64,000 nucleotides of DNA from Pseudomonas mandelii (GTDB taxonomy: Bacteria > Pseudomonadota > Gammaproteobacteria > Pseudomonadales > Pseudomonadaceae). Both the position numbers and the translations under genes were made by a program. Below, one piece after another: positions 52,377-62,539 of this stretch (position 1 is the stretch's first letter; the number at the start of each line of letters is the position of its first letter). The notes below the pieces were generated by a model. It was not told where the DNA came from, made no database searches, and worked only from the letters and a program-made list of their open reading frames with translations. The stretch spans positions 1,116,001-1,180,000 of the forward strand of contig NZ_LT629796.1 of the NCBI RefSeq assembly GCF_900106065.1. The letters are read 5' to 3'.

Positions 52377-52973
52377 TCAGCGCGCGTTAAGGGTTTGCCA
52401 ACAGGGTATGCCGAAATGGCCGAGCAGCTCAGCGGTTTCGCACAGCGGCAGTCCAACCACTGCCGAGTAACTGCCATTGAGCCCGGCGACAAACACCGCG
52501 CCCAGTCCTTGAATGCCATAGCCACCGGCCTTGTCCCGGGGTTCGCCACTGGCCCAGTAGGCCGCCGCTTCATCGTGAGCGATGTTGCGAAAGCGCACCA
52601 GACTGCGTACTACCCGGGACTCACAACGCTCACCGTCGAGCACCGCAATGGCGGTCAACACTTCGTGTTCCTGACCGGCCAACATCATAAGCATGGCGCA
52701 CGCATCGGCTTCGTCCACCGGTTTGCCGAGAATTTTCCCGTTGAGCACCACGGCGGTGTCGGCGCCCAGCACGCAAAAATCGGCGTCGGACACGACCGCG
52801 CCGCGCCCGGCCTCGGCTTTGCCGCGCGCCAGGCGCTCGACATAGTCCGACGGGGATTCTTGAGTTAAAGGGGTTTCATCGATGTCCGCGCTGATGGCGG
52901 AGAACGGCACGCCGATCTGCGTGAGCAGTTCACGCCGACGCGGCGAGCCTGAGGCGAGGTAAAGCACTTTCAT
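52377..52973 (-). CDS. Maf family nucleoside triphosphate pyrophosphatase
   Basis: 198 residues. It begins [18 protein letters not shown] and contains [18 protein letters not shown] (catalytic Asp) and [27 protein letters not shown]. Maf proteins hydrolyse dTTP/UTP or modified nucleotides; the residues do not let me choose YhdE or YceF activity with certainty, but the mre-rng context favours YhdE. Located between mreD and rng. Confidence 0.94.
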   Translation of the reverse strand: MKVLYLASGSPRRRELLTQIGVPFSAISADIDETPLTQESPSDYVERLARGKAEAGRGAVVSDADFCVLGADTAVVLNGKILGKPVDEADACAMLMMLAGQEHEVLTAIAVLDGERCESRVVRSLVRFRNIAHDEAAAYWASGEPRDKAGGYGIQGLGAVFVAGLNGSYSAVVGLPLCETAELLGHFGIPCWQTLNAR

Positions 52974-53016
52974 CTAGACATCTCCCTGTCGAGGTACTGG
53001 CAGATGCCTGACCGAA

Positions 53017-53508
53017 TTAATTGATCTTGTAGCGCCGACGCAAACCGCGCAAACCGTAGCTGATCCACGGCCAGAGTAATGCACTGACCAGTGCTGGCAA
53101 GACCAGCGCCAGTGTGGGCTGTCGATTGCCGGTCAAAGCGCTGAGCCATAGTTGAACAAGCTGCGCGAGGCCGAAGATGACCAGGATCACCAGGCTTTGT
53201 TGCCACATCGGGAACATGCGCAGGCGCTGTTGCAGCGACAGCACCAGGAAGGTGATCAGGGTCAGGATCAACGCGTTCTGGCCCAGCAACGTGCCGTACA
53301 GCACGTCTTCGGCCAGGCCCAGGCACCACGCGGTGACCATGCCGACCTTCTGCGGCAAGTACAACGCCCAGAAGGCCAGCAGCAAGGCCAGCCAGAGCGG
53401 ACGGAGGATTTCCATGAATTGCGGCAGCGGTGAAACGCTGAGCAGCATGCCAATGGCAAACGTCAGCCAGATCATCCAGTCATTTCGGGATGCGGTTGCA
53501 CCGACCAT
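53017..53508 (-). CDS. mreD: rod shape-determining protein MreD
   Basis: 163 residues, about five membrane segments (LTFAIGMLLSVSPLPQFM, LALLLAFWALYLPQ, GLAEDVLYGTLLGQNALILTL). It is a component of the elongasome with MreC and MreB, interacting with RodA/PBP2. Its ATG overlaps the mreC TAA by one base. Confidence 0.95.
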   Translation of the reverse strand: MVGATASRNDWMIWLTFAIGMLLSVSPLPQFMEILRPLWLALLLAFWALYLPQKVGMVTAWCLGLAEDVLYGTLLGQNALILTLITFLVLSLQQRLRMFPMWQQSLVILVIFGLAQLVQLWLSALTGNRQPTLALVLPALVSALLWPWISYGLRGLRRRYKIN

Positions 53509-54605
53509 TATTCTCGTCCCCCTGTGGAAGCCGGCGCGGAGACAGGCGGTTTGGTGGCAGGCTTCACCGCGGCCGGTTGAGTGGCCGGCGGTTTGGTTGC
53601 GGCAGGTTGCGATGCGGGGGGCTTGGCGGCCGCTGGTTTGGCCGGGGGTGCCGCCGGTGCTGGTGCTGCCGGTGTTGCGGCGGGCGTAGCAGCAGGCGCG
53701 GGCACCACCACGGTCGCCGGCACGGGTTTAGGCACGGTCGCCGGAATGATCGGCCCACCGCCGTGCTGGTCCAGCGCTTCTTGCGCCTGGGCCGCATCGT
53801 TGGCGCGCTCTTCGGCTGTGCGACCGTCGGTGAACACCAGCAGCAGGTAACGGCTGCGGTTCAACGCCGCGGTCGGCACAGCACGCACGATGGCAAACGG
53901 CTGGCCGGAATCGTGGATCACTTCCTTGACGGTCGCAACCGGGTAACCCGCAGGGAATCGCTGACCGAGACCGGAACTGACCAGCAGATCGCCTTCCTTG
54001 ATATCAGCCGTGTCCGCGACGTGACGCAGTTCCAGGCGCTCCGGGTTGCCGGTGCCGCTGGCAATCGCCCGCAGACCGTTGCGGTTTACCTGCACCGGAA
54101 TACTGTGGGTAGTGTCGGTCAGCAACAGCACACGGGAGGTATAAGGCATCAATTCGACCACCTGGCCCATCAGGCCGCGGGCATCGAGCACCGGCTGACC
54201 GAGGACCACACCGTCACGCTCACCTTTATTGATGATGATGCGATGGGTGAAGGGGTTAGGGTCCATGCCGATCAACTCGGCCACTTCGACCTTCTCGTTG
54301 ACCAGCGCAGAGGAATTGAGCAACTCGCGCAGCCGAACGTTCTGCTCGGTGAGGGCGGCAAGCTTTTGCATGCGACCCTGCAACAGCAGGTTTTCGGTCT
54401 TGAGTTTTTCGTTTTCGGCGACGAGCTCGGTACGGCTGCCGAACTGGCTGGCCACCCCCTGCCATAGCCGCTGCGGCAGGTCCGTGATCCAGTAAGACTG
54501 CATCAGTACCAGCGACATTTGGCTACGCACTGGCTTGAGCAGTGTGAAGCGGGCATCGACCACCATCAGCGCGACCGATAGCACGACCAGCACCAACAAG
54601 CGCAC
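53508..54605 (-). CDS. mreC: rod shape-determining protein MreC
   Basis: 365 residues from GTG 54605, but the frame stays open upstream and encodes IKPLFTKGPSLGVR, ending at an ATT codon (54641-54639) placed 6 bases after a strong GGGAGGAG site, so the true start may be that ATT. One N-terminal membrane helix, a coiled coil (about 65-100, ENEKLKTENLLLQGRMQKLAALTEQN), then two beta barrels (about 110-265). The last 90 residues are a low-complexity Pro/Ala/Lys tail with repeated KPP and QPAA units. It scaffolds the elongasome in the periplasm. Confidence 0.93.
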   Translation of the reverse strand: MRLLVLVVLSVALMVVDARFTLLKPVRSQMSLVLMQSYWITDLPQRLWQGVASQFGSRTELVAENEKLKTENLLLQGRMQKLAALTEQNVRLRELLNSSALVNEKVEVAELIGMDPNPFTHRIIINKGERDGVVLGQPVLDARGLMGQVVELMPYTSRVLLLTDTTHSIPVQVNRNGLRAIASGTGNPERLELRHVADTADIKEGDLLVSSGLGQRFPAGYPVATVKEVIHDSGQPFAIVRAVPTAALNRSRYLLLVFTDGRTAEERANDAAQAQEALDQHGGGPIIPATVPKPVPATVVVPAPAATPAATPAAPAPAAPPAKPAAAKPPASQPAATKPPATQPAAVKPATKPPVSAPASTGGRE

Positions 54606-54781
54606 GCCCAGTGAAGGCCCTTTGGTGAAAAGCGGTTTAATAAGCCGCTCCTCCCAGGCAAATGTTTTGTTTATTCATACGGCAGACCGGCCTGGATACA
54701 GACTGACAGAAGGTAAACGCAAACAGGCAGCACTGCAAAGTGCCGCCTGCGCGCTCAACAGCATAGATGCATCGGGCGAGA

Positions 54782-55831
<1,050 letters not shown>

Positions 55832-56029
55832 CTAGGCAACGCGTGGGTAAAAAAGTGCGGCAAACTCTAACAACGACAGGGATTTTGGGCAAGGCGCCAA
55901 TATGTTAAATTGGCCGCTTTTCTGTGCACCAACCCCCACAATCGCGGCCTTATGACCGTAGAAATGCGGTAGTGTTCCGACAATCTAACACACGGACGCC
56001 GTCCGTTCTGTTTTCCACTGGAGATTCCC

Positions 56030-56317
56030 ATGGCGCTTGAACGCTCCGACGTGGAAAAAATCGCTCATCTGGCCTGCCTTGGCCTCAATGATGCCGATCT
56101 TCCACACATTACTTCAGCCCTGAACAGCATTCTCGGGCTGGTCGACGAAATGCAGGCGGTCAATACCGACGGTATCGAGCCGCTCGCCCACCCACTGGAA
56201 GCCAGCCAGCGCCTGCGTGCAGACGTCGTGACCGAGACCAATCATCGCGAGGCCTACCAGTCCATCGCACCAGCGGTCGAAAACGGCCTGTACCTGGTTC
56301 CGAAAGTCATCGACTAA
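56030..56317 (+). CDS. gatC: glutamyl-tRNA(Gln)/aspartyl-tRNA(Asn) amidotransferase subunit C
   Basis: 95 residues, all-helical linker: [60 protein letters not shown]. It joins the A and B subunits. AATCC-TGGAGA ribosome-binding site. First gene of gatCAB. Confidence 0.95.
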   Translation: MALERSDVEKIAHLACLGLNDADLPHITSALNSILGLVDEMQAVNTDGIEPLAHPLEASQRLRADVVTETNHREAYQSIAPAVENGLYLVPKVID

Positions 56318-56333
56318 AGGGAAAGAGCCTGCA

Positions 56334-57785
56334 ATGCATCAATTGACTCTGGCCGAGATCGCCCGCGGACTCGCCGATAAAAAGTTTTCTTCCGAAGAGC
56401 TGACCAAAACCCTGCTGGCGCGTATCGCCCAGCTCGATCCGCAGCTCAACAGCTTCATCAGCCTCACCGAAGACCTGGCGCTCCAGCAGGCGAAAGCCGC
56501 TGACGCACGCCGCGCCAAAGGTGAGAGCGGCGCCCTGCTCGGCGCGCCGATCGCCCACAAAGACCTGTTCTGCACCCTGGGCATCCGCACCAGCTGTGGC
56601 TCGAAGATGCTCGACAACTTCAAAGCCCCGTACGACGCCACGGTCGTTGCCAAACTGGCGGCTGCCGGCGCGGTGACCCTGGGCAAGACCAACATGGACG
56701 AGTTCGCCATGGGGTCGGCCAACGAGTCGAGCTACTACGGCCCGGTGAAAAACCCGTGGAACCTGGAATACGTTCCGGGCGGTTCGTCCGGTGGTTCGGC
56801 GGCCGCGGTTGCCGCGCGCCTGTTGCCGGCGGCCACTGGCACCGACACAGGCGGCTCGATCCGTCAGCCCGCCGCACTGACCAACCTCACCGGCCTGAAA
56901 CCGACGTACGGTCGTGTTTCGCGCTGGGGCATGATTGCCTACGCGTCCAGCCTCGATCAGGGCGGCCCTCTGGCTCGCACCGCCGAAGACTGCGCGATCC
57001 TGCTGCAAGACATGGCCGGTTTCGACCCGCAAGATTCCACCAGCATCGACGAGCCCGTGCCTGATTACAGCGCCAGCCTCAACGGCTCGCTGCAAGGCCT
57101 GCGCATCGGCGTGCCCAAGGAATACTTCGGCGCCGGCCTCGACCCGCGCATTGCCGATCTGATCCACAACAGCATCAAGGAGCTGGAAAAGCTCGGTGCC
57201 GTGATCAAGGAAATCAGCCTGCCGAACATGCAGCACGCGATCCCGGCGTACTACGTGATCGCCCCGGCGGAAGCGTCTTCCAACCTGTCGCGTTTCGACG
57301 GCGTGCGCTTTGGCCATCGCTGCGAGAACCCGAAAGACCTGATCGATCTGTACAAGCGTTCCCGTGGCGAAGGTTTCGGCCCGGAAGTGCAGCGCCGGAT
57401 CATGGTCGGTGCCTACGCGCTGTCGGCCGGTTACTACGACGCCTACTACTTGAAGGCGCAGAAGATCCGTCGCTTGATCAAGAACGACTTCATGGCAGCC
57501 TTTAATGAGGTCGACATCATTCTCGGCCCAACCACGCCGAACCCGGCCTGGAAGCTCGGCGCCAAAAACAGCGACCCGGTGGCTGCGTACCTGGAAGACG
57601 TCTACACCATCACCGCCAACCTCGCGGGTCTGCCGGGCTTGTCCATGCCTGCCGGTTTCGTCGATGGTCTGCCGGTCGGCGTGCAATTGCTCGCCCCGTA
57701 TTTCCAGGAAGGTCGCCTGTTGAACGTTGCCCATCAGTATCAATTGAACACTGACTGGCACACCCGCACCCCAACCGGCTTCTGA
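56334..57785 (+). CDS. gatA: glutamyl-tRNA(Gln)/aspartyl-tRNA(Asn) amidotransferase subunit A
   Basis: 483 residues, amidase-signature enzyme. The Ser-cisSer-Lys triad is visible: Lys76 (APIAHKD), Ser151 within [11 protein letters not shown], and Ser175 in [11 protein letters not shown]. It releases ammonia from glutamine for GatB. It begins 16 bases after gatC and ends 10 before gatB. Confidence 0.98.
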   Translation: MHQLTLAEIARGLADKKFSSEELTKTLLARIAQLDPQLNSFISLTEDLALQQAKAADARRAKGESGALLGAPIAHKDLFCTLGIRTSCGSKMLDNFKAPYDATVVAKLAAAGAVTLGKTNMDEFAMGSANESSYYGPVKNPWNLEYVPGGSSGGSAAAVAARLLPAATGTDTGGSIRQPAALTNLTGLKPTYGRVSRWGMIAYASSLDQGGPLARTAEDCAILLQDMAGFDPQDSTSIDEPVPDYSASLNGSLQGLRIGVPKEYFGAGLDPRIADLIHNSIKELEKLGAVIKEISLPNMQHAIPAYYVIAPAEASSNLSRFDGVRFGHRCENPKDLIDLYKRSRGEGFGPEVQRRIMVGAYALSAGYYDAYYLKAQKIRRLIKNDFMAAFNEVDIILGPTTPNPAWKLGAKNSDPVAAYLEDVYTITANLAGLPGLSMPAGFVDGLPVGVQLLAPYFQEGRLLNVAHQYQLNTDWHTRTPTGF

Positions 57786-57795
57786 GGAGAAACAC

Positions 57796-59241
57796 ATGCA
57801 ATGGGAAGTCGTGATCGGGCTGGAGATTCATACCCAGCTCACCACCCGGTCGAAAATCTTTTCCGGTAGCTCCACCACGTTCGGTTCCGAGCCGAACACC
57901 CAGGCCAGCCTCGTTGACCTCGGCATGCCTGGCGTACTGCCGGTGCTGAACCAGGAAGCCGTGCGCATGGCCGTGATGTTCGGCCTGGCGATCGATGCCG
58001 AGATCGGCCAGCACAACGTGTTCGCCCGTAAAAACTATTTCTACCCGGATCTGCCGAAGGGCTACCAGATCAGCCAGATGGAATTGCCGATCGTCGGCAA
58101 GGGCCACCTGGACATCGCCATGGAAGACGGCACGATCAAACGTGTCGGCGTCACCCGTGCGCACCTGGAAGAAGACGCCGGTAAAAGCCTGCACGAAGAG
58201 TTCAACGGCGCCACCGGCATCGACCTGAACCGTGCCGGCACGCCGCTGCTGGAAATCGTCTCCGAGCCGGACATGCGCAGCGCCAAGGAAGCCGTGGCCT
58301 ACGTCAAGACCATCCACGCGCTGGTACGTTACCTGGGCATCTGCGACGGAAACATGGCCGAAGGCTCGCTGCGTTGTGACTGCAACGTGTCGATCCGCCC
58401 GAAAGGCCAGGTTGAATTCGGCACGCGCTGCGAGATCAAGAACGTCAACTCGTTCCGCTTCATCGAGAAGGCGATCAACAGCGAAGTGCGTCGTCAGATC
58501 GAGCTGATCGAAGACGGCGGCAAAGTGATCCAGCAGACCCGCCTGTACGATCCGAACAAGGACGAAACCCGTCCGATGCGCAGCAAAGAGGAAGCCAACG
58601 ACTACCGTTACTTCCCCGACCCGGACCTGCTGCCAGTGGTCATCGAAGACTCGTTCCTCGACGAAGTACGCGCCACGCTGCCGGAATTGCCACCACAGAA
58701 ACGCGAGCGCTTCCAGGCGCAGTTCGGCCTGTCGGTGTATGACGCCAGCGTCCTGGCCACCAGCCGCGAGCAAGCCGATTACTTCGAGAAAGTCGTGAGC
58801 ATCAGCGGCGACGCCAAGCTGGCGGCCAACTGGGTGATGGTTGAACTGGGCAGCCTGCTGAACAAGCAAGGCGTTGAAATCGACCAGTCGCCGGTCTCGG
58901 CCGAGCAACTGGGCGGCATGCTGCTGCGCATCAAGGACAACACCATCTCCGGCAAGATCGCCAAGGTGGTGTTTGAAGCGATGGCCAACGGCGAAGGCAG
59001 CGCGGACGAGATCATCGACAAGCGCGGCCTCAAGCAAGTGACCGACAGCGGCGCGATCTCGGCGGTGCTGGACGAAATGCTCGCGGCCAACGCCGAGCAG
59101 GTCGAGCAATACCGCGCGGCAGACGAAGCCAAACGCGGCAAGATGTTCGGCTTCTTCGTCGGCCAGGCCATGAAAGCCTCTAAAGGCAAGGCCAACCCGC
59201 AACAGGTCAACGAACTGCTGAAAAGCAAGCTCGAAGGCTGA
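57796..59241 (+). CDS. gatB: glutamyl-tRNA(Gln)/aspartyl-tRNA(Asn) amidotransferase subunit B
   Basis: 481 residues: N-terminal cradle ([26 protein letters not shown]), [15 protein letters not shown], and the C-terminal YqeY-like tail ([29 protein letters not shown]). It phosphorylates and amidates misacylated Glu-tRNA(Gln) or Asp-tRNA(Asn). The presence of GatCAB implies at least one tRNA charged by the indirect route. Confidence 0.98.
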   Translation: MQWEVVIGLEIHTQLTTRSKIFSGSSTTFGSEPNTQASLVDLGMPGVLPVLNQEAVRMAVMFGLAIDAEIGQHNVFARKNYFYPDLPKGYQISQMELPIVGKGHLDIAMEDGTIKRVGVTRAHLEEDAGKSLHEEFNGATGIDLNRAGTPLLEIVSEPDMRSAKEAVAYVKTIHALVRYLGICDGNMAEGSLRCDCNVSIRPKGQVEFGTRCEIKNVNSFRFIEKAINSEVRRQIELIEDGGKVIQQTRLYDPNKDETRPMRSKEEANDYRYFPDPDLLPVVIEDSFLDEVRATLPELPPQKRERFQAQFGLSVYDASVLATSREQADYFEKVVSISGDAKLAANWVMVELGSLLNKQGVEIDQSPVSAEQLGGMLLRIKDNTISGKIAKVVFEAMANGEGSADEIIDKRGLKQVTDSGAISAVLDEMLAANAEQVEQYRAADEAKRGKMFGFFVGQAMKASKGKANPQQVNELLKSKLEG

Positions 59242-59280
59242 TGAGCATGGAGCCAGATTTAAAGCCTGGCTCCGATCCCT

Positions 59281-59367
59281 GTGGGAGCGAGCCTGCTCGC
59301 GATGACGGCAGCACATCCAACATTGATGTGTCAGACAGCCCGCCATCGCGAGCAGGCTCGCTCCCAC
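59281..59367. repeat. REP pair, inverted
   Basis: GTGGGAGCGAGCCTGCTCGC-GATG (59281-59304) faces CATCGCGAGCAGGCTCGCTC-CCAC (59344-59367): perfect inverted copies of the first class with the CATTGATGT-containing spacer, between gatB and the RlpA-like gene. Confidence 0.88.
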
Positions 59368-59389
59368 ATTTGTATGTGGATACCTTTAA

Positions 59390-59764
59390 ATGAAGCGTCT
59401 ACTGGGTGCCTGCGCCCTGCTCGCTCTGCTGGCCGGTTGCGCCAGTAACGACGTCATCGACCCACACGGCTACGACAAGACCGGTACGGCGTCCTATTAC
59501 GGCGCCAAACACCAAGGCAAACGCACTGCCAGCGGCGAGCGTTTCAACAAGAATTCCCTGACCGCCGCCCATCGCCAATTGCCGTTCGGCACGCGGGTGA
59601 AGGTCACCAATCTGAATAACGACAAGTCCTGCGTGGTCCGAATCAACGACCGCGGGCCGCACACCCGCGGGCGCCTGATTGATCTTTCACACGAGGCCGC
59701 CGAACAACTGGGTATGCTCCGTAGCGGCACCGCACGGGTTCGCGTGCAAGCCCTCGGCGATTAA
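59390..59764 (+). CDS. RlpA-like double-psi beta-barrel lipoprotein
   Basis: 124 residues. Lipobox LLAGC (Cys17) predicts an outer membrane lipoprotein. The rest is one DPBB domain with GTASYYGAKHQGKRTASGERF and VRINDRGPHTRGRLIDLSHEAA, holding the His/Asp residues of RlpA lytic transglycosylases. The SPOR domain is missing, so it cannot bind denuded glycan like full RlpA and may be unlocalised. The ribosome-binding site is weak. The antiporter gene follows closely. Confidence 0.88.
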   Translation: MKRLLGACALLALLAGCASNDVIDPHGYDKTGTASYYGAKHQGKRTASGERFNKNSLTAAHRQLPFGTRVKVTNLNNDKSCVVRINDRGPHTRGRLIDLSHEAAEQLGMLRSGTARVRVQALGD

Positions 59765-59823
59765 CAGACGGAGCCCCGACCATTTTCGGACTTGCCGATT
59801 TACCCCTGATCAGCCTGATTGAG

Positions 59824-60873
59824 TTGCTCGGCGGCCTGCTGTTGCTGATCGCCGGTGCCGAACTGATGGTCCGTGGCGCCGTGCGCCTGGCGGCGCGCTT
59901 GCAGGTGCGGCCGCTGATCATCGGGCTGACCATCGTCGCCTTGGGCAGCAGCGCACCGCAGATGGCGGTCAGCCTGCAAGCCACCCTGGCGCAAAACGCC
60001 GACATCGCCGTCGGCAGTGTGATCGGCAGCAGCATCTTCAACATCCTCGTCACCTTGGGGCTTTCGGCGCTGATCATTCCGCTGCGGGTTTCACGGCAAC
60101 TGGTGCGCCTGGATATTCCACTGATGATCGGCGCCAGCCTGCTGGTGTTTGTATTGGCGTGGAATGAAGAGCTGACCCGCATGGACGGCATCGTTCTGCT
60201 GGCGGCCCTGGCGCTGTACCTGGGCTTGTTGCTGCGCCAGTCGCGGCACTCGACCCGTCCGCCCTCCCACGACGGAACGCCCCAGGCACCGTGGTTCAGC
60301 AGCGTGCTGATGATCGTCGCCGGACTGGCGATGCTGGTCTACGCCGGCCATTTGTTGCTGGGCGCCGCCGTGGCGGTTGCGACCGATCTGGGTCTGTCGG
60401 AGCGGGTCATCGGCCTGACCATCGTCGCCATCAGCACCTCCCTGCCGGAACTGGCCACCTCATTGATCGCGGCCTTGCGCGGTCAGCGGGACATTGCCGT
60501 GGGTAACGTGATCGGCAGCAACCTGTTCAACCTCCTGGGCGTACTCGGCCTGACCGCGCTTGTCGCCCCCTCGCCGCTGTCGGTCTCGCCCAATGCCCTG
60601 GATTTCGACCTGCCAGTGATGCTCGGTGTGGCGGTGCTGTGCCTGCCGCTGTTCTACACCGGTTACCGGGTGACCCGCGCCGAAGGTCTGCTGTTTTTGG
60701 GGTTGTATCTCGCTTACGGTCTGCACGTGGTGTCGTTCACCACCGGCATGCCCCTGGCCGGCAAGCTTGAACACTTGATGCTGTTTTTCGTCCTGCCGGC
60801 GCTGGTGGCGTTTCTGCTGTTCACATCGCTGCGCGCCTGGCGTCGCCAACACCACAAGAGGGAAATGCCATGA
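59824..60873 (+). CDS. calcium/sodium antiporter family protein (YrbG-like) with altered first motif
   Basis: 349 residues from TTG 59824; the frame extends upstream and the better ribosome-binding site (ACGGAG, 59768-59773) points to an ATT at 59782, giving IFGLADLPLISLIE before this start. About ten membrane segments in two inverted repeats. The second repeat has the normal STSLPELATS motif and GNVIGSNLFNLLG, but the first reads GSSAPQMAVS (residues 41-50), with Gln46 where the cation-binding Glu of the family is expected. It belongs to the Na/Ca exchanger superfamily, but ion use may differ. Its stop overlaps the next start (ATGA). Confidence 0.85.
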   Translation: MLGGLLLLIAGAELMVRGAVRLAARLQVRPLIIGLTIVALGSSAPQMAVSLQATLAQNADIAVGSVIGSSIFNILVTLGLSALIIPLRVSRQLVRLDIPLMIGASLLVFVLAWNEELTRMDGIVLLAALALYLGLLLRQSRHSTRPPSHDGTPQAPWFSSVLMIVAGLAMLVYAGHLLLGAAVAVATDLGLSERVIGLTIVAISTSLPELATSLIAALRGQRDIAVGNVIGSNLFNLLGVLGLTALVAPSPLSVSPNALDFDLPVMLGVAVLCLPLFYTGYRVTRAEGLLFLGLYLAYGLHVVSFTTGMPLAGKLEHLMLFFVLPALVAFLLFTSLRAWRRQHHKREMP

Positions 60874-61250
60874 CTGACAACAAAAAGCCTGGTGTAGAAG
60901 TCCGCCGCCAGGTGATGGGCGATGCGTTCGTCGACCGCGCACTGGGCAATGCCACTGAGTTCACCCAGCCGCTGCAGGACTTCGTCAATGAACACGCCTG
61001 GGGCGCCGTGTGGAACCGCGAAGGCCTGCCGCTGAAAACCCGCAGCCTGATCACCCTCGCCGCGCTGACGGCGTTGAAGTGCCCGCAGGAGTTGAAAGGC
61101 CACGTCCGCGGCGCGCTGAACAACGGCTGCACCGTGGAAGAGATTCGCGAGGCGTTGCTGCATTGCGCGGTGTACGCCGGTGTGCCGGCGGCGATTGATG
61201 CGTTTCGGGCGGCGCAGGAAGTGATCGACAGCTATCAGAAGCCTGAGTGA
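60870..61250 (+). CDS. carboxymuconolactone decarboxylase family protein
   Basis: 126 residues. CMD/AhpD-like all-helical fold: RRQVMGDAFVDRAL, WNREGLPLKTRSLITLAALTAL, and the EALLHCAVYAGVPAAIDAF motif. It is close in form to 4-carboxymuconolactone decarboxylase (PcaC), but no pca genes adjoin it. It is translationally coupled to the antiporter through a 4-base overlap. Confidence 0.88.
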   Translation: MTDNKKPGVEVRRQVMGDAFVDRALGNATEFTQPLQDFVNEHAWGAVWNREGLPLKTRSLITLAALTALKCPQELKGHVRGALNNGCTVEEIREALLHCAVYAGVPAAIDAFRAAQEVIDSYQKPE

Positions 61251-61281
61251 GTCTTCAAAAGTTGTGGTGACAGGACTGGCG

Positions 61282-61324
61282 CCTTCGCGGGCAAGCCTCG
61301 CTCCTACAGGGCGAGGCTTGCCAG
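61282..61324. repeat. REP-like hairpin between convergent genes
   Basis: GCAAGCCTCGC (61291-61301), TCCTACAGG, GCGAGGCTTGC (61311-61321): an 11-pair perfect stem made of the second REP class. It may also terminate the convergent transcripts of the decarboxylase-like and AEC genes. Confidence 0.8.
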
Positions 61325-61351
61325 CCCTGGACACCAGCGAAAATCCCGACG

Positions 61352-62293
61352 CTAGATCCACTCCCCCCACTGCAACAAAAAGATTCCGACATTGGTGGTG
61401 ACCGCCGCCATCAACGTGGTGATCACGATGATCGCCGCCGCCAGTTCATGATTGCCGTTTGCCTGGCGGGCCATGACAAAACTGGCCGCGGCGGTCGGGC
61501 TGCCGAAGTACAGAAACAGAATCCCCAACTCAGCCCCGCGAAATCCCCAAAGCCATGCCCCCAACGTCGCCAACACTGGCAAGCCGATCATCTTCACCAG
61601 ACTTGAGCTGAGCGCCATCTTGCCGCTTTTGCGCAATGCCGCCAGTGATAGCGTGCCGCCGATGCAGATCAACGCCAACGGCAACGTGGTTTGCGCCAGG
61701 TACTGGCCAGACGTTTCCAGCCATCCCGGCAAGCCGATCTTGAAATAGGCAAAGGGCGCCGCCGCCAACACGCTGATGATCAGCGGGTTGACCATCACGC
61801 TTTTGCAGATGCTCCACGGATCGGACTTGATCACCGGGCTGTACACCGCCAGCACAATGGTCGAGAGCGTGTTGTAAAACAGGATCACCAGCGCCGCGAG
61901 AATCGCCCCGAGAGAAATCCCGTAATCGCCGTACATGCTGGCCGCCAACGCAAGGCCGATGACTCCGTTGTTGCCGCGAAAAGCGCCTTGGGTATAAATC
62001 CCTCGATCTTCACGCGGGCACTTCCAGATCGCCCAGCCCCAGGCGATGGCAAAACACGCCAGGGTGGCCAGCGAGAAGTAGATCAGCAGCGTCGGTTGCA
62101 ACGCGGCGTGCAGGTCGGCATGCAGGATGCCTAGAAACAGCAGCGCCGGCATGGTGACGTTGAACACCAGGGCCGACGCGGTGTGGATGAAGTTGTCGTT
62201 GATCCAGTCGATGCGCTTGAGCAACACCCCTAGAAACAGCATGGCAAACACCGGCGCGGTGATGTTCAGGGTTTCGAGGAAGATAGCCAGCAT
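61352..62293 (-). CDS. AEC family transporter (auxin efflux carrier type)
   Basis: 313 residues with about ten membrane segments. PF03547 pattern: NITAPVFAMLFLGVLLKRIDWI at the start, FVNVTMPALLFLGIL-like second segment, AFRGNNGVIGLALA, and ALICIGGTLSLAALR. The family exports or takes up small carboxylates such as malate or malonate; no substrate can be deduced. It is divergent from the orphan gene at 62540. Confidence 0.88.
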   Translation of the reverse strand: MLAIFLETLNITAPVFAMLFLGVLLKRIDWINDNFIHTASALVFNVTMPALLFLGILHADLHAALQPTLLIYFSLATLACFAIAWGWAIWKCPREDRGIYTQGAFRGNNGVIGLALAASMYGDYGISLGAILAALVILFYNTLSTIVLAVYSPVIKSDPWSICKSVMVNPLIISVLAAAPFAYFKIGLPGWLETSGQYLAQTTLPLALICIGGTLSLAALRKSGKMALSSSLVKMIGLPVLATLGAWLWGFRGAELGILFLYFGSPTAAASFVMARQANGNHELAAAIIVITTLMAAVTTNVGIFLLQWGEWI

Positions 62294-62452
62294 GCCGGGG
62301 GGAACCTTGGGTGGGCGTCGTTAGGGGGCTAATGATAAGCGACTGGGGACCTTTGCGTGTGAGAGAACGACTTCGCTGACATGGTCACGTCCTGCACTGA
62401 TTTTCTATAAATCCCACTGATTTCGAGCTGATATTTATGTGGACCGTTCGTC

Positions 62453-62476
62453 GCTACTGTCAGATCTGACAGTAGC
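62453..62476. promoter_or_regulatory. 24-base perfect palindrome with CTGTCA-N4-TGACAG core, candidate LuxR-type box
   Basis: Arms GCTACTGTCAGA and TCTGACAGTAGC, no mismatch. Centre 75 bases before the orphan gene at 62540; TTAATA at 62498-62503 may be its -10. Same core as the box at 22606-22623. Confidence 0.65.
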
Positions 62477-62539
62477 CAATGCTTAGTCATCGGGCACTTA
62501 ATAATCCCGCAAATAAAACAAATTACAGGAGTAAAAAAT

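Noticed and set aside
50325..52868. An 847-codon plus-strand open frame
   Set aside because: Antisense across rng and parts of yhdP and maf; no ribosome-binding site or family features.
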